DNA of 36,027 bases from assembly GCA_020630195.1 (NCBI GenBank), contig JAHDBV010000047.1, positions 1 through 36,027 of the forward strand. The letters run 5' to 3'. The position numbers and the translations under genes were made by a program. Positions 23,822-30,698 of this stretch are shown piece by piece. The notes under the pieces are model-generated. The model was not told the origin of the DNA. It worked only from the letters and a program-made list of their open reading frames with translations, and searched no databases. How positions within the stretch are numbered: the first letter of the stretch is position 1; every line of letters starts with the position of its first letter. This stretch comes from Acidimicrobiales bacterium. Its GTDB lineage: Bacteria; Actinomycetota; Acidimicrobiia; Acidimicrobiales; SZUA-35.

Positions 23822-25194
23822 TGCGTTCGCTCCGCGGCCGCACGGCCCTGGGCGCCGTCGCGGTGATGGCCGTCGCCGTCGCGGTGGCCTCGGTGGTCGG
23901 GATCTCGCTGCTCGAACGCTCGCTCCGCGCCGAGATCGATCGCTCGGTCGTGAACCGTGCGACCGACCTCGCCGAGCTGAACGAGTTCTCCGACGTCGTC
24001 GGCGTCGGGCTCGCGGACGACGGATTCGCCGCCGTCTACGAGGTGGGCGGCACGACCTTCGCGGACTCCAGCCTCACCGGCGCCGGCTCCTCCGACGAAC
24101 TGCTCGACCCGTTCGGGGGCACGGTTCCTCGACTCGGTGAGGTGCTCGACGTGGTCGTGCCGGCGTCGCTGACCGGCACCGCCGACCTCCCGGCACGGGC
24201 GGTCGTGCTCGAGACACCCGACCTCGAAGACGAGGAGTTCGAGGAGGAGTTCTTCGTCTACGTCGCGGTGTTCACCGACGGGGTCGAGCGGACGGTGGCC
24301 GATGCCGTTCGAGCCGTGGCCGTCATCGGCCCGCTGCTCGTGGCCTTGGTCGGGTTGCTCGTCTGGATCCTCACCGGGCGAGCCCTCCGAGGGGTCGAGG
24401 CACTGCGGGCCGACGTGGCGGCGATCCCCGCGGATGACACCGACCGACGCCTCGAGCCGCCCTCCGGTGCCACCGAACTCCACGAACTCACCGGCACGTT
24501 CAACGAGTTGCTGGAGCGTGTCGCCGCGTCCCGCGGAGCCCAGCGGCGATTCATCGCCGATGCCGCCCACGAGCTGCGGTCGCCGATCGCCTCGCTGCGG
24601 GCACAGATCGAGGTCGCCGAGCGCGAGCCGGCGGCGCCGATGCCGCCGACGCTCGGTGTCGAGGTGGTCCGACTCCAGCGGCTCGTCGACGATCTGCTGC
24701 TGCTCTCACGCCCCGACGACGGGCCGGGGTCGCTCGTCGATCTGGACGAGGTCGCGCGGCGTGCGCTGCGGTCGGTGGCCGGGCGGGAGGGTGTCGTGAT
24801 CGAGCCCCAGCTCGCACCGGCGGAGGCACGAGGCGATGATCGCCACCTCGAGCGGGTGGCCGTCAACCTCGTGGCCAACGCCGTGCGACACGCGGCCGCC
24901 CGGGTGGTGGTGACGACCGCAGCGGTCGAGCCGGGTTCGGGTGGGGGTGCCTGGCTCGTCGTCGATGACGACGGTGCCGGGGTGCCGGTGGATGATCGGG
25001 AGCGGATCTTCGATCGCTTCGTCCGGCTCGATGACTCGCGGGTGCGCGACGAGGGCGGCAGTGGTCTCGGCCTGGCGATCGTCGCCCGGGTCGTGTCGGC
25101 CCACGGCGGCCGGGTGATCGTCGAGGACGGCCCGCTCGGTGGTGCACGGTTCGGCGTCTGGTTGCCGCCGTCCCGACCCGCCGTCGAGGCCTGA
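23821..25194 (+). CDS. Sensor histidine kinase with acidic extracytoplasmic patch
   Basis: 457 residues. Membrane spans lie near 9-30 and 164-186, enclosing a sensor of about 130 residues. This sensor ends in LEDEEFEEEFFVYVAVF (135-151), an acidic/aromatic run just before the second span. HAMP follows, then the H-box FIADAAHELRSPIASL (His250), the N-box NLVANAVRHA, the DDDGAGVP G1 box, FDRFVR and the G2 box GGSGLGLAIV. All catalytic boxes are intact. The acidic patch placed near the membrane resembles the divalent-cation and peptide-sensing patch of PhoQ, though overall similarity to PhoQ is not claimed. It forms a one-base-overlap operon with the response regulator. The 13-bp inverted repeat starts 17 bases after the stop. 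Confidence 0.95.
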   Translation: MRSLRGRTALGAVAVMAVAVAVASVVGISLLERSLRAEIDRSVVNRATDLAELNEFSDVVGVGLADDGFAAVYEVGGTTFADSSLTGAGSSDELLDPFGGTVPRLGEVLDVVVPASLTGTADLPARAVVLETPDLEDEEFEEEFFVYVAVFTDGVERTVADAVRAVAVIGPLLVALVGLLVWILTGRALRGVEALRADVAAIPADDTDRRLEPPSGATELHELTGTFNELLERVAASRGAQRRFIADAAHELRSPIASLRAQIEVAEREPAAPMPPTLGVEVVRLQRLVDDLLLLSRPDDGPGSLVDLDEVARRALRSVAGREGVVIEPQLAPAEARGDDRHLERVAVNLVANAVRHAAARVVVTTAAVEPGSGGGAWLVVDDDGAGVPVDDRERIFDRFVRLDDSRVRDEGGSGLGLAIVARVVSAHGGRVIVEDGPLGGARFGVWLPPSRPAVEA

Positions 25195-25210
25195 TCCGAG
25201 CGGTCGTCGG

Positions 25211-25246
25211 GCTTCCTGAACGAACCGTCAGGATCGTTCAGGAAGC
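25211..25246. promoter_or_regulatory. 13-bp perfect inverted repeat with TCAGGA half-sites between kinase and protease genes
   Basis: GCTTCCTGAACGA (25211-25223) is the exact reverse complement of 25234-25246, with 10 bases between. TCAGGA occurs directly at 25228-25233 and 25238-25243, 10 bases apart, and inverted at 25214-25219. Direct half-sites one helical turn apart are typical for OmpR-type regulators. As RNA the repeat could equally be a terminator hairpin for the kinase gene, although no T-tract follows. Confidence 0.5.
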
Positions 25247-25322
25247 GGACAGGTGGCTCCCGGATCGTGTTCACCACACCACAGACGTGGTGCAACGACA
25301 CGAACCGAAGGAGTTCATCATC

Positions 25323-26477
25323 ATGTCCACCACCGATCACCCCACCACCACGGGAGCCGAGCACGGGTCCCGCCCCCGCCGGGGTCGTGGCCGGCTCGCC
25401 GCCGCCGCTCTCGCCGCCACCGCCGTCGGTGGTCTCGGGGTCGTCGGTCTCGGCAGCCCGGCCGGCGCCGTCGTCGACGGCCGAGACACGAACATCACCG
25501 AAACTCCCTACCAGGTCGCCCTGATGTTCGACGGTGGCCACGGTTGTGGCGGCTCGATCGTCTCCGATCGGGTCATCGTCACCGCCGCCCACTGCACCGA
25601 GGGCTCGCCCGTCGAGTCGCTCTCGATCCTCGCCGGGGCCTCGGACCTCGACGAGGAGGGCCAGCGCATCGCCGTGAAGACGGTGGTCGAAGCCCCCGAG
25701 TACGCCCGGACCGGCCTCGGCGACGTCGCCGTGCTGGTGCTCGAGCAGCCGCTCCGGTTCAACGACAAGGTCCAGCCGATCGCCCTCGCCTCGGCGAGCG
25801 AGATCGCCGACGCCACCACCGGGGTCGTCTCCGGCTGGGGCGATCTGTCGGAGAGCGGGTCGGAGGGGTCACCCTCCACCCTCCAGTCGGCCGAGGTGCC
25901 GATGGTCTCCGACGCCGCCTGCGAGGTCGCCGTCGGCTCCGACGGTGAGGCCGAGACCTGCGCCGGCGGGACGGGCACCGACTCCTGCTACGGCGACTCG
26001 GGCGGCCCACTGGCCATCCAGGTCGACGGGGTGACCAAGCTCGCCGGCATCACCAGCTGGGGCGAGGAGTGCGGCGGTGACACCCCCGGCGTCTACGCCG
26101 ACGTCGCCACCTTCACCCCGATGATCAACGAGGTCGTCGAGGCCCCGGACGCCGCCGAGACGGTGCGGACCGGTGACGGCCCGACCGACGAGGCGGGTAC
26201 CGACGGTGTCGACGAGGGCGACGAGTTCGACTTCGGGCCCGAAGACGAGGATGATTGGTTCTTCGAGGACGAGGGTGACTTCGAGGGCGAGGACGATTGG
26301 TTCTTCGAGGACGAGGGTGACTTCGAGGGCGAGGACGATTGGTTCTTCGAGGACGAGGGTGACCTCGACGGTGAGGATGACTGGTTCTTCGAGGACGAGG
26401 GTGACCTCGACGACTTCGACTTCGAGGACGGCGAGTGGCTCGATGGTGAGCACTGCGAGGAGCTCGCCGCCGCCTGA
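25323..26477 (+). CDS. Secreted trypsin-like serine protease with acidic aromatic C-terminal repeats
   Basis: 384 residues. An Arg-rich start and a long hydrophobic stretch end at SPAGA, so signal peptidase would expose VVDG (50-53), the equivalent of the IVGG terminus of active trypsin; no separate propeptide is needed. The triad is His90 (TAAHC), Asp134 (GDVAVL) and Ser226 (GDSGGP). Asp220 at the base of the S1 pocket predicts cleavage after Lys or Arg. Residues 309-364 are four 14-residue repeats close to EDDWFFEDEGDFEG, followed by a short acidic end with one cysteine. AAGGAG (25308-25313) lies 9 bases before the ATG. CACCAC/GTGGTG (25277-25292) forms a small hairpin in the leader. It is S1A family by all motifs; the tail's role is unknown. 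No sorting signal or LPXTG is visible. Confidence 0.95.
   Translation: MSTTDHPTTTGAEHGSRPRRGRGRLAAAALAATAVGGLGVVGLGSPAGAVVDGRDTNITETPYQVALMFDGGHGCGGSIVSDRVIVTAAHCTEGSPVESLSILAGASDLDEEGQRIAVKTVVEAPEYARTGLGDVAVLVLEQPLRFNDKVQPIALASASEIADATTGVVSGWGDLSESGSEGSPSTLQSAEVPMVSDAACEVAVGSDGEAETCAGGTGTDSCYGDSGGPLAIQVDGVTKLAGITSWGEECGGDTPGVYADVATFTPMINEVVEAPDAAETVRTGDGPTDEAGTDGVDEGDEFDFGPEDEDDWFFEDEGDFEGEDDWFFEDEGDFEGEDDWFFEDEGDLDGEDDWFFEDEGDLDDFDFEDGEWLDGEHCEELAAA
26247..26414 (+). repeat. Four tandem 42-bp coding repeats
   Basis: Units occupy 26247-26288, 26289-26330, 26331-26372 and 26373-26414. The first two are almost identical; later ones change Phe to Leu and Glu to Asp, with silent changes too. 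They code for the acidic Trp/Phe repeats of the protease tail. Similarity at DNA level suggests recent copying or slippage, and copy number may vary between strains. Confidence 0.95.
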
Positions 26478-26519
26478 TCCCCACGGGGTCGCTGACCCAC
26501 CCCACACCTTCCCGCCGAC

Positions 26520-26546
26520 GGGCCGCCCGGATCATCCGGGCGGCCC
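26520..26546 (+). terminator. Terminator hairpin after the protease gene
   Basis: GGGCCGCCCGGAT (26520-26532) is the reverse complement of 26534-26546, leaving a strong stem of about 11 pairs once a loop is allowed. It lies 43 bases past the protease stop and separates it from the LytS operon. It makes the far-upstream GTG 26553 an unlikely start for the kinase. Confidence 0.6.
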
Positions 26547-26638
26547 GCTCGCGTGCCCGACGGGCCGCCGAGCGACGCTCCCGCACCGGTCGTCGACGTC
26601 GGGTCGTCGTTCCCCCGCTCCGTGGACGGGCCCACCAC

Positions 26639-26644
26639 TACGTT
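26639..26644 (+). promoter_or_regulatory. Candidate -10 (TACGTT) of the LytS-LytTR-symporter-carboxylase operon
   Basis: TACGTT ends 7 bases before GTG 26652. The same hexamer precedes the sulfatase gene at 6 bases. It points to GTG 26652 as a leaderless or nearly leaderless start. Confidence 0.4.
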
Positions 26645-26651
26645 GGCGAAC

Positions 26652-27764
26652 GTGCTTCGACGTCGGCCGAGCGAGATCCCTCCGCCTCCGGCGGACGCCG
26701 CGCCCGACGACCTGTCGCTGCTGGCCGCGGTGAACCGCATCGCCCGCGCCATCCGAAGCGACCTCGACGTCGACGGAGCCCAGGTGCTCGCCGACACGAT
26801 GCTCGAGATCCTCCCGGCCGACGGGGCCGTCGTGACCTTCGACGGTGCGGTTGCGGCCAGCGCTGGCCGACTGCCCTCCGAGCGCGACATCGTGCGGGCG
26901 ACACGCGAGGTCCTCGACCGCCAGCCCGGCCCGACCCCGACGAATCACGCCGTCGTCGTCGACGGCCACGACCGGTACCTCGTCATCGCGCCGCTCCTCA
27001 TCGACGGACTCGTCGTCGGGACGATCCAGGCCCTGGCCATCGGCGACGACGATCGACTCCGTGCGCTGCTCCGCCAGCTCGGTGATCTCGTCGGTCACCA
27101 GGTCGAACTCGCGGAGCTGGAGCGGGAGAAGGCACGGGTGGCCCAAGCCGAGTTGCGCACGCTGCAGGCCCAGACCTCGCCGCACTTCCTCTACAACTCG
27201 CTCACGGCGATCGCGGCACTCATCAACACCGACCCGACCGAGGCCCGGAGCCTCATCTCCACCTTCGCCGAGTTCACCCGTCACACGTTCCGCACCACGT
27301 CGACCTTCACCACGTTGGCCGAGGAGCTGCGGCTGGTCGAGATGTACCTCGAGCTCGAACGTGCCCGGTTCGGTGACCGGATGTCGGTGCGGTTGCTGAT
27401 CGCACCGGAGGTGCTCGCCGTCACCCTGCCGTTCCTGAGCGTGCAGCCCCTCGTGGAGAACGCCATCCGGCACGGCCTCGAGCAACATCAGGGCAGCGGT
27501 GTGCTGACGATCGAGGCGGCCGACTCGGGTGCACAGGCCGTCATCACCGTCGACGACGACGGGGCGGGCACCGACCCGGTGGCGCTCCAGGCGGCCATGA
27601 CCAATCGGACCCCGACGCCCCATGTCGGGCTGCTGTCGGTCGATGAGCGGCTCCGTGCGACCTTCGGTCCCGAGTACGGCCTCGAGATCGCCACCGGCGA
27701 CGGGGTCGGGACCCGTGTCACAATGCGTGTCCCGAAGTTCCACCCGGGAGTGCATGCGACATGA
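26652..27764 (+). CDS. LytS-family sensor histidine kinase with GAF-like domain
   Basis: 370 residues from GTG 26652 (403 from GTG 26553). Unlike classical LytS it has no clear membrane spans. The N-terminal 170 residues look like a GAF-type cytoplasmic sensor, with LAAVNRIARAI and LVIAPLLIDGLVVGTIQAL. A short coiled coil leads to the His_kinase core LQAQTSPHFLYNSL with the phospho-accepting His178, then the ATPase part with QPLVENAIRHGLEQH and VDDDGAGTDP. This is the catalytic plan of the LytS/YehU (BtsS) and YpdA group. The next gene is a LytTR response regulator 10 bases on, the expected partner. The ligand is unknown; transport genes downstream suggest a small carboxylate or its metabolic signal. 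Confidence 0.9.
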   Translation: MLRRRPSEIPPPPADAAPDDLSLLAAVNRIARAIRSDLDVDGAQVLADTMLEILPADGAVVTFDGAVAASAGRLPSERDIVRATREVLDRQPGPTPTNHAVVVDGHDRYLVIAPLLIDGLVVGTIQALAIGDDDRLRALLRQLGDLVGHQVELAELEREKARVAQAELRTLQAQTSPHFLYNSLTAIAALINTDPTEARSLISTFAEFTRHTFRTTSTFTTLAEELRLVEMYLELERARFGDRMSVRLLIAPEVLAVTLPFLSVQPLVENAIRHGLEQHQGSGVLTIEAADSGAQAVITVDDDGAGTDPVALQAAMTNRTPTPHVGLLSVDERLRATFGPEYGLEIATGDGVGTRVTMRVPKFHPGVHAT

Positions 27765-27774
27765 GGCGAGTCCG

Positions 27775-28569
27775 ATGACGACCGTCGGTGGACCCGACGT
27801 CGGGTCGGGATCCGCCGGAGCCACCGACCGACTCGGTGTGGTGCTCGTCGACGACGAACCACTGGCGCTCGGCGATCTCCGCTGGCTGCTCGAACAGACC
27901 GGGGCCGTCCGGGTGCTCGGTGAGGCCGGATCGGGCGAGGACGCACTCCAGCTGCTCGGTCGTCTCGACGGGGTCGACGCCGTCTTCCTCGACATCCGCA
28001 TGCCCGGGGTCACCGGCATGGAGCTCGCGGAGGTCCTGTCGAAGTTCCGTCGACCGCCGCTGATCGTGTTCGTCACCGCCCATGAGGAACACGCGCTGCG
28101 GGCCTTCGAGGTCGACGCCGTCGACTACCTCACCAAACCCGTGGCGCCCGAGCGGCTCGACGTCGCACTCGGGCGGATCCGGGCCCGCCTCGGCGCCGCG
28201 CCGACGATGATGGAGGTGGGATCGAACCGGCTCGCACGGCTGCGCTCCCGTGTCGGCGACATCACCCACGTGATCGAACGCGACGACGTCGTCTACGCCG
28301 AGGCGTCCGGCGACTACGTCCGGGTCCATCACGGCGGGGGCAGCCATCTCGTGCGAGAGACGATCTCGACGCTCGAGGAGGCCTGGGCCGACCACGGCTT
28401 CCTGCGCATCCACCGGAGCTTCCTCGTGCGCGAGTCGTCCATCACCCAGATCCGATCGGTCGCATCGGGTCAGGCGGTCGTCGTGGACGGTGCCGAACTG
28501 CCGGTGAGCCGGCGCCATCGACGCCTGCTCCGTGACCGGCTGGCACCCACCTCCCGTCCCCGGAGCTGA
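27775..28569 (+). CDS. LytTR-family response regulator
   Basis: 264 residues from ATG 27775; an in-frame ATG at 27754 overlaps the kinase gene. The receiver domain has LVDDEPLAL, phospho-acceptor Asp73 in FLDIRMPG and Lys121 in DYLTKPV. The LytTR DNA-binding domain begins near 165 and carries the family pattern DVVYAEASGDYVRVH and GFLRIHRSFLVRES, ending with LPVSRRHRR. LytTR regulators bind direct repeats as dimers and often activate a transporter gene beside them; in E. coli, BtsS-BtsR control the pyruvate transporter gene btsT. A similar arrangement is seen here, but the target site is not recognised. The operon continues 3 bases after its stop. Confidence 0.94.
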   Translation: MTTVGGPDVGSGSAGATDRLGVVLVDDEPLALGDLRWLLEQTGAVRVLGEAGSGEDALQLLGRLDGVDAVFLDIRMPGVTGMELAEVLSKFRRPPLIVFVTAHEEHALRAFEVDAVDYLTKPVAPERLDVALGRIRARLGAAPTMMEVGSNRLARLRSRVGDITHVIERDDVVYAEASGDYVRVHHGGGSHLVRETISTLEEAWADHGFLRIHRSFLVRESSITQIRSVASGQAVVVDGAELPVSRRHRRLLRDRLAPTSRPRS

Positions 28570-28572
28570 TCC

Positions 28573-28941
28573 GTGACCGACGGGGCGCGGCGCAAGGTCG
28601 TGGTCCATCCGCGGACCTCCGCCGCCCGCCGACTCGGTCGATCGCGATCGGTGGAGCCGTGGGTGCGGGGCTACCCGGCCGAACCGGCCGAGGTCGACCG
28701 CCTCGTCGACGCCCAACGGCGCCTCGCCCTCCGCAACCTCGTGTTGCTCGTCGTGCCGTTCCTGGCGCTGCCGATCCTGTTCACCACGACGGGGCTCGGT
28801 GAGGCCCGTCTCGGGCCACTGCCGCCGCTCGCCTGGCTGATCCTCGGCCCCGGGGTCTTCCCGTTCCTGCTCTGGATGGGGGATCGCCAACGGCGGGCCG
28901 CCGAACGGGTCGAGTCGGACTGGATCGAGCGGCGCTCGTGA
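28573..28941 (+). CDS. Small two-span membrane protein, DUF485-like in position
   Basis: 122 residues from GTG 28573, 3 bases after the regulator stop. A basic cytoplasmic head is followed by two spans (LRNLVLLVVPFLALPILF and LAWLILGPGVFPFLLWMG) and a charged tail. In many bacteria a small 2-TM DUF485 protein is encoded just before an acetate-type solute symporter (the YjcH-ActP arrangement); topology and position match, while direct sequence similarity is not certain from reading. Its TGA overlaps the symporter GTG (GTGA, 4 bases), so the two are translationally coupled and probably form one transport unit. Confidence 0.82.
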   Translation: MTDGARRKVVVHPRTSAARRLGRSRSVEPWVRGYPAEPAEVDRLVDAQRRLALRNLVLLVVPFLALPILFTTTGLGEARLGPLPPLAWLILGPGVFPFLLWMGDRQRRAAERVESDWIERRS

Positions 28942-30677
28942 TCCCCACCGCCGCCGTCGTCGTCGTCACCCTGTTCACGCTCGGCGTCGGCACCCTCGGT
29001 CTCCGGTTCGCCAGGACGACCTCGAACTTCTTCGTCGCGAGCCGGGCCGTCCACCCGGTCTGGAACGCGTTCGCGGTCGGTGGTGAGTACCTGTCGGCCG
29101 GCACCCAGCTCGGCCTCGCCGGGCTCGTGCTCGTGTTCGGAGCCGACATGTTGTGGTTCCCCGCCGGCTACACGGCGGGCTACCTGCTGCTGTTGCTGTT
29201 CGTCGCCGCGCCACTGCGCCGGTTCGGGTCGTTCACCATCCCGGAGTTCGCCGAGGGCCGGCTCGGCTCGACGGGCCTGCGGCGTCTCGCGGCGGGCTTC
29301 GTCCTCGTGATCGGCTGGCTCTACCTGCTGCCGCAGATGAAGGGTGCGGGCATCACGGTGCGGGCCATCACCGGTGCGCCGTACTGGGTGGGGGTCGTCC
29401 TCGTCGGGCTCGTGATCGCGCTCAACCTGACCGCCGGCGGGATGCGGGGCATCACCTACGTGCAGGCGTTCCAGTACGTGATCATGGTGACCGCGATGGC
29501 GGTTCCCGCGATCATCCTGCTCGTCGCGTGGTTCGGCGACGGCAGCCCCGCCATCACCCAGCCCGAGCCGGTCCGTTTCGGCGAGGTGACCGACATCGAG
29601 TTCCGGCGGGACACGACGATCGACGTGCGCACCCCCATCGAGGTCGTGGTGCTCGACGGATCCGTGGCGGCGCTCGACGCCGACGGGCTCGCCATGTCGC
29701 CGCGGCGCGGGACGGTGCCACTCGTGGTCGGCTCCCACGAGATCGCGGACGGTTCGCTGATCCGGTTCGCGGGCGGCGACGTCGTGCCCCATCAGGCCGA
29801 CATCGAGGCGGCCGACGGCGACCGGTGGGCGGCGCCCATGACGGGTGGTCCCGGCGGTGGACACCCGCTCTACTTCGTCTACTCCGTGATGTTCGCGACG
29901 TTCCTCGGGACCATGGGTCTGCCCCACGTGCTCGTGCGCTTCTACACCAACGCCACCGGTTCCGACGCCCGTCGGACCACCGTCATCGTCGTGGGCCTGC
30001 TCGGCATGTTCTACGTGTGGCCGCCGCTGCTCGGCGCACTGGGACGGGTGTACACCCCCGAACTCCTCGTCACCGGCGAGACCGACGCCACCGTGCTGGA
30101 ACTGCCGGCGGCCATCCTCGGCGGTTCGGGAGGAGAGTGGGTCACCGGCATGGTGGCCGCCGGTGCGGTGGCCGCGTTCCTGTCGACCTCCTCGGGGCTG
30201 CTCATCTCGGTCGCCTCCGCGATCTCCCACGATCTCGTCGGCGGGGGTGTCCGTCAGTTCCGGATCGCGGTCTGGGCGGCGTCGGGCGTGGCGGTGGTCC
30301 TCGGTCTCGGCGCGGAACCGTTCCGGATCAACGTGCTCGTCGGCTGGGCGTTCGCCATCGCCGCCTCGTCGTTCTGCCCGCTGCTGGTCCTCGGGATCTG
30401 GTGGGCCGGTCTGACCAAACGTGGTGCGGCCGCCGGGATGCTCGCCGGCGGCGGCTCGGCCACGCTCGCGATCGCCGCCACGATGCTGCGGATCGTCGAT
30501 GGCGGCTGGGCCGGCGCGCTGGCCTCGGCCCCGGCCTTGTGGTCGGTCCCGACGGCGTTCGTCGTGGCGGTCGTCGTCTCCCGACTCGACGGTGTGCCAC
30601 CCGCCCGAGCCCGCCAGCATCTCGCGATCCTCCACTTGCCCGATCCGGGTGCGGTGGACCACGCTCCGAGCGCCTGA
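28938..30677 (+). CDS. Sodium:solute symporter (SSS family), monocarboxylate-type
   Basis: 579 residues with about 13 hydrophobic segments. SSS hallmarks include FFVASRAVHPVWNAFAVGGEYLSAGT near the first spans, GLPHVLVRFYTN and AAFLSTSSGLLISVASAISHDL. This places it with ActP- and MctC-like acetate, pyruvate or propionate carriers, which use the Na+ or H+ gradient. A polar insert of about 110 residues (200-310), with almost no hydrophobic segment, interrupts the core; such inserts occur in actinobacterial members but are unusual elsewhere. The start GTG overlaps the stop of the 2-TM gene. The carboxylase gene follows after 21 bases, so imported acids may feed that enzyme. The exact solute is not readable. 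Confidence 0.92.
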   Translation: MIPTAAVVVVTLFTLGVGTLGLRFARTTSNFFVASRAVHPVWNAFAVGGEYLSAGTQLGLAGLVLVFGADMLWFPAGYTAGYLLLLLFVAAPLRRFGSFTIPEFAEGRLGSTGLRRLAAGFVLVIGWLYLLPQMKGAGITVRAITGAPYWVGVVLVGLVIALNLTAGGMRGITYVQAFQYVIMVTAMAVPAIILLVAWFGDGSPAITQPEPVRFGEVTDIEFRRDTTIDVRTPIEVVVLDGSVAALDADGLAMSPRRGTVPLVVGSHEIADGSLIRFAGGDVVPHQADIEAADGDRWAAPMTGGPGGGHPLYFVYSVMFATFLGTMGLPHVLVRFYTNATGSDARRTTVIVVGLLGMFYVWPPLLGALGRVYTPELLVTGETDATVLELPAAILGGSGGEWVTGMVAAGAVAAFLSTSSGLLISVASAISHDLVGGGVRQFRIAVWAASGVAVVLGLGAEPFRINVLVGWAFAIAASSFCPLLVLGIWWAGLTKRGAAAGMLAGGGSATLAIAATMLRIVDGGWAGALASAPALWSVPTAFVVAVVVSRLDGVPPARARQHLAILHLPDPGAVDHAPSA

Positions 30678-30698
30678 CTCCACCCGGGAGGTCGACCC

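Noticed and set aside
26553-26651. Far-upstream GTG start for the LytS kinase
   Set aside because: It starts 7 bases after a strong terminator hairpin, and the added 33 residues are Pro/Ser-rich with no ribosome binding site. GTG 26652 has a TACGTT box.
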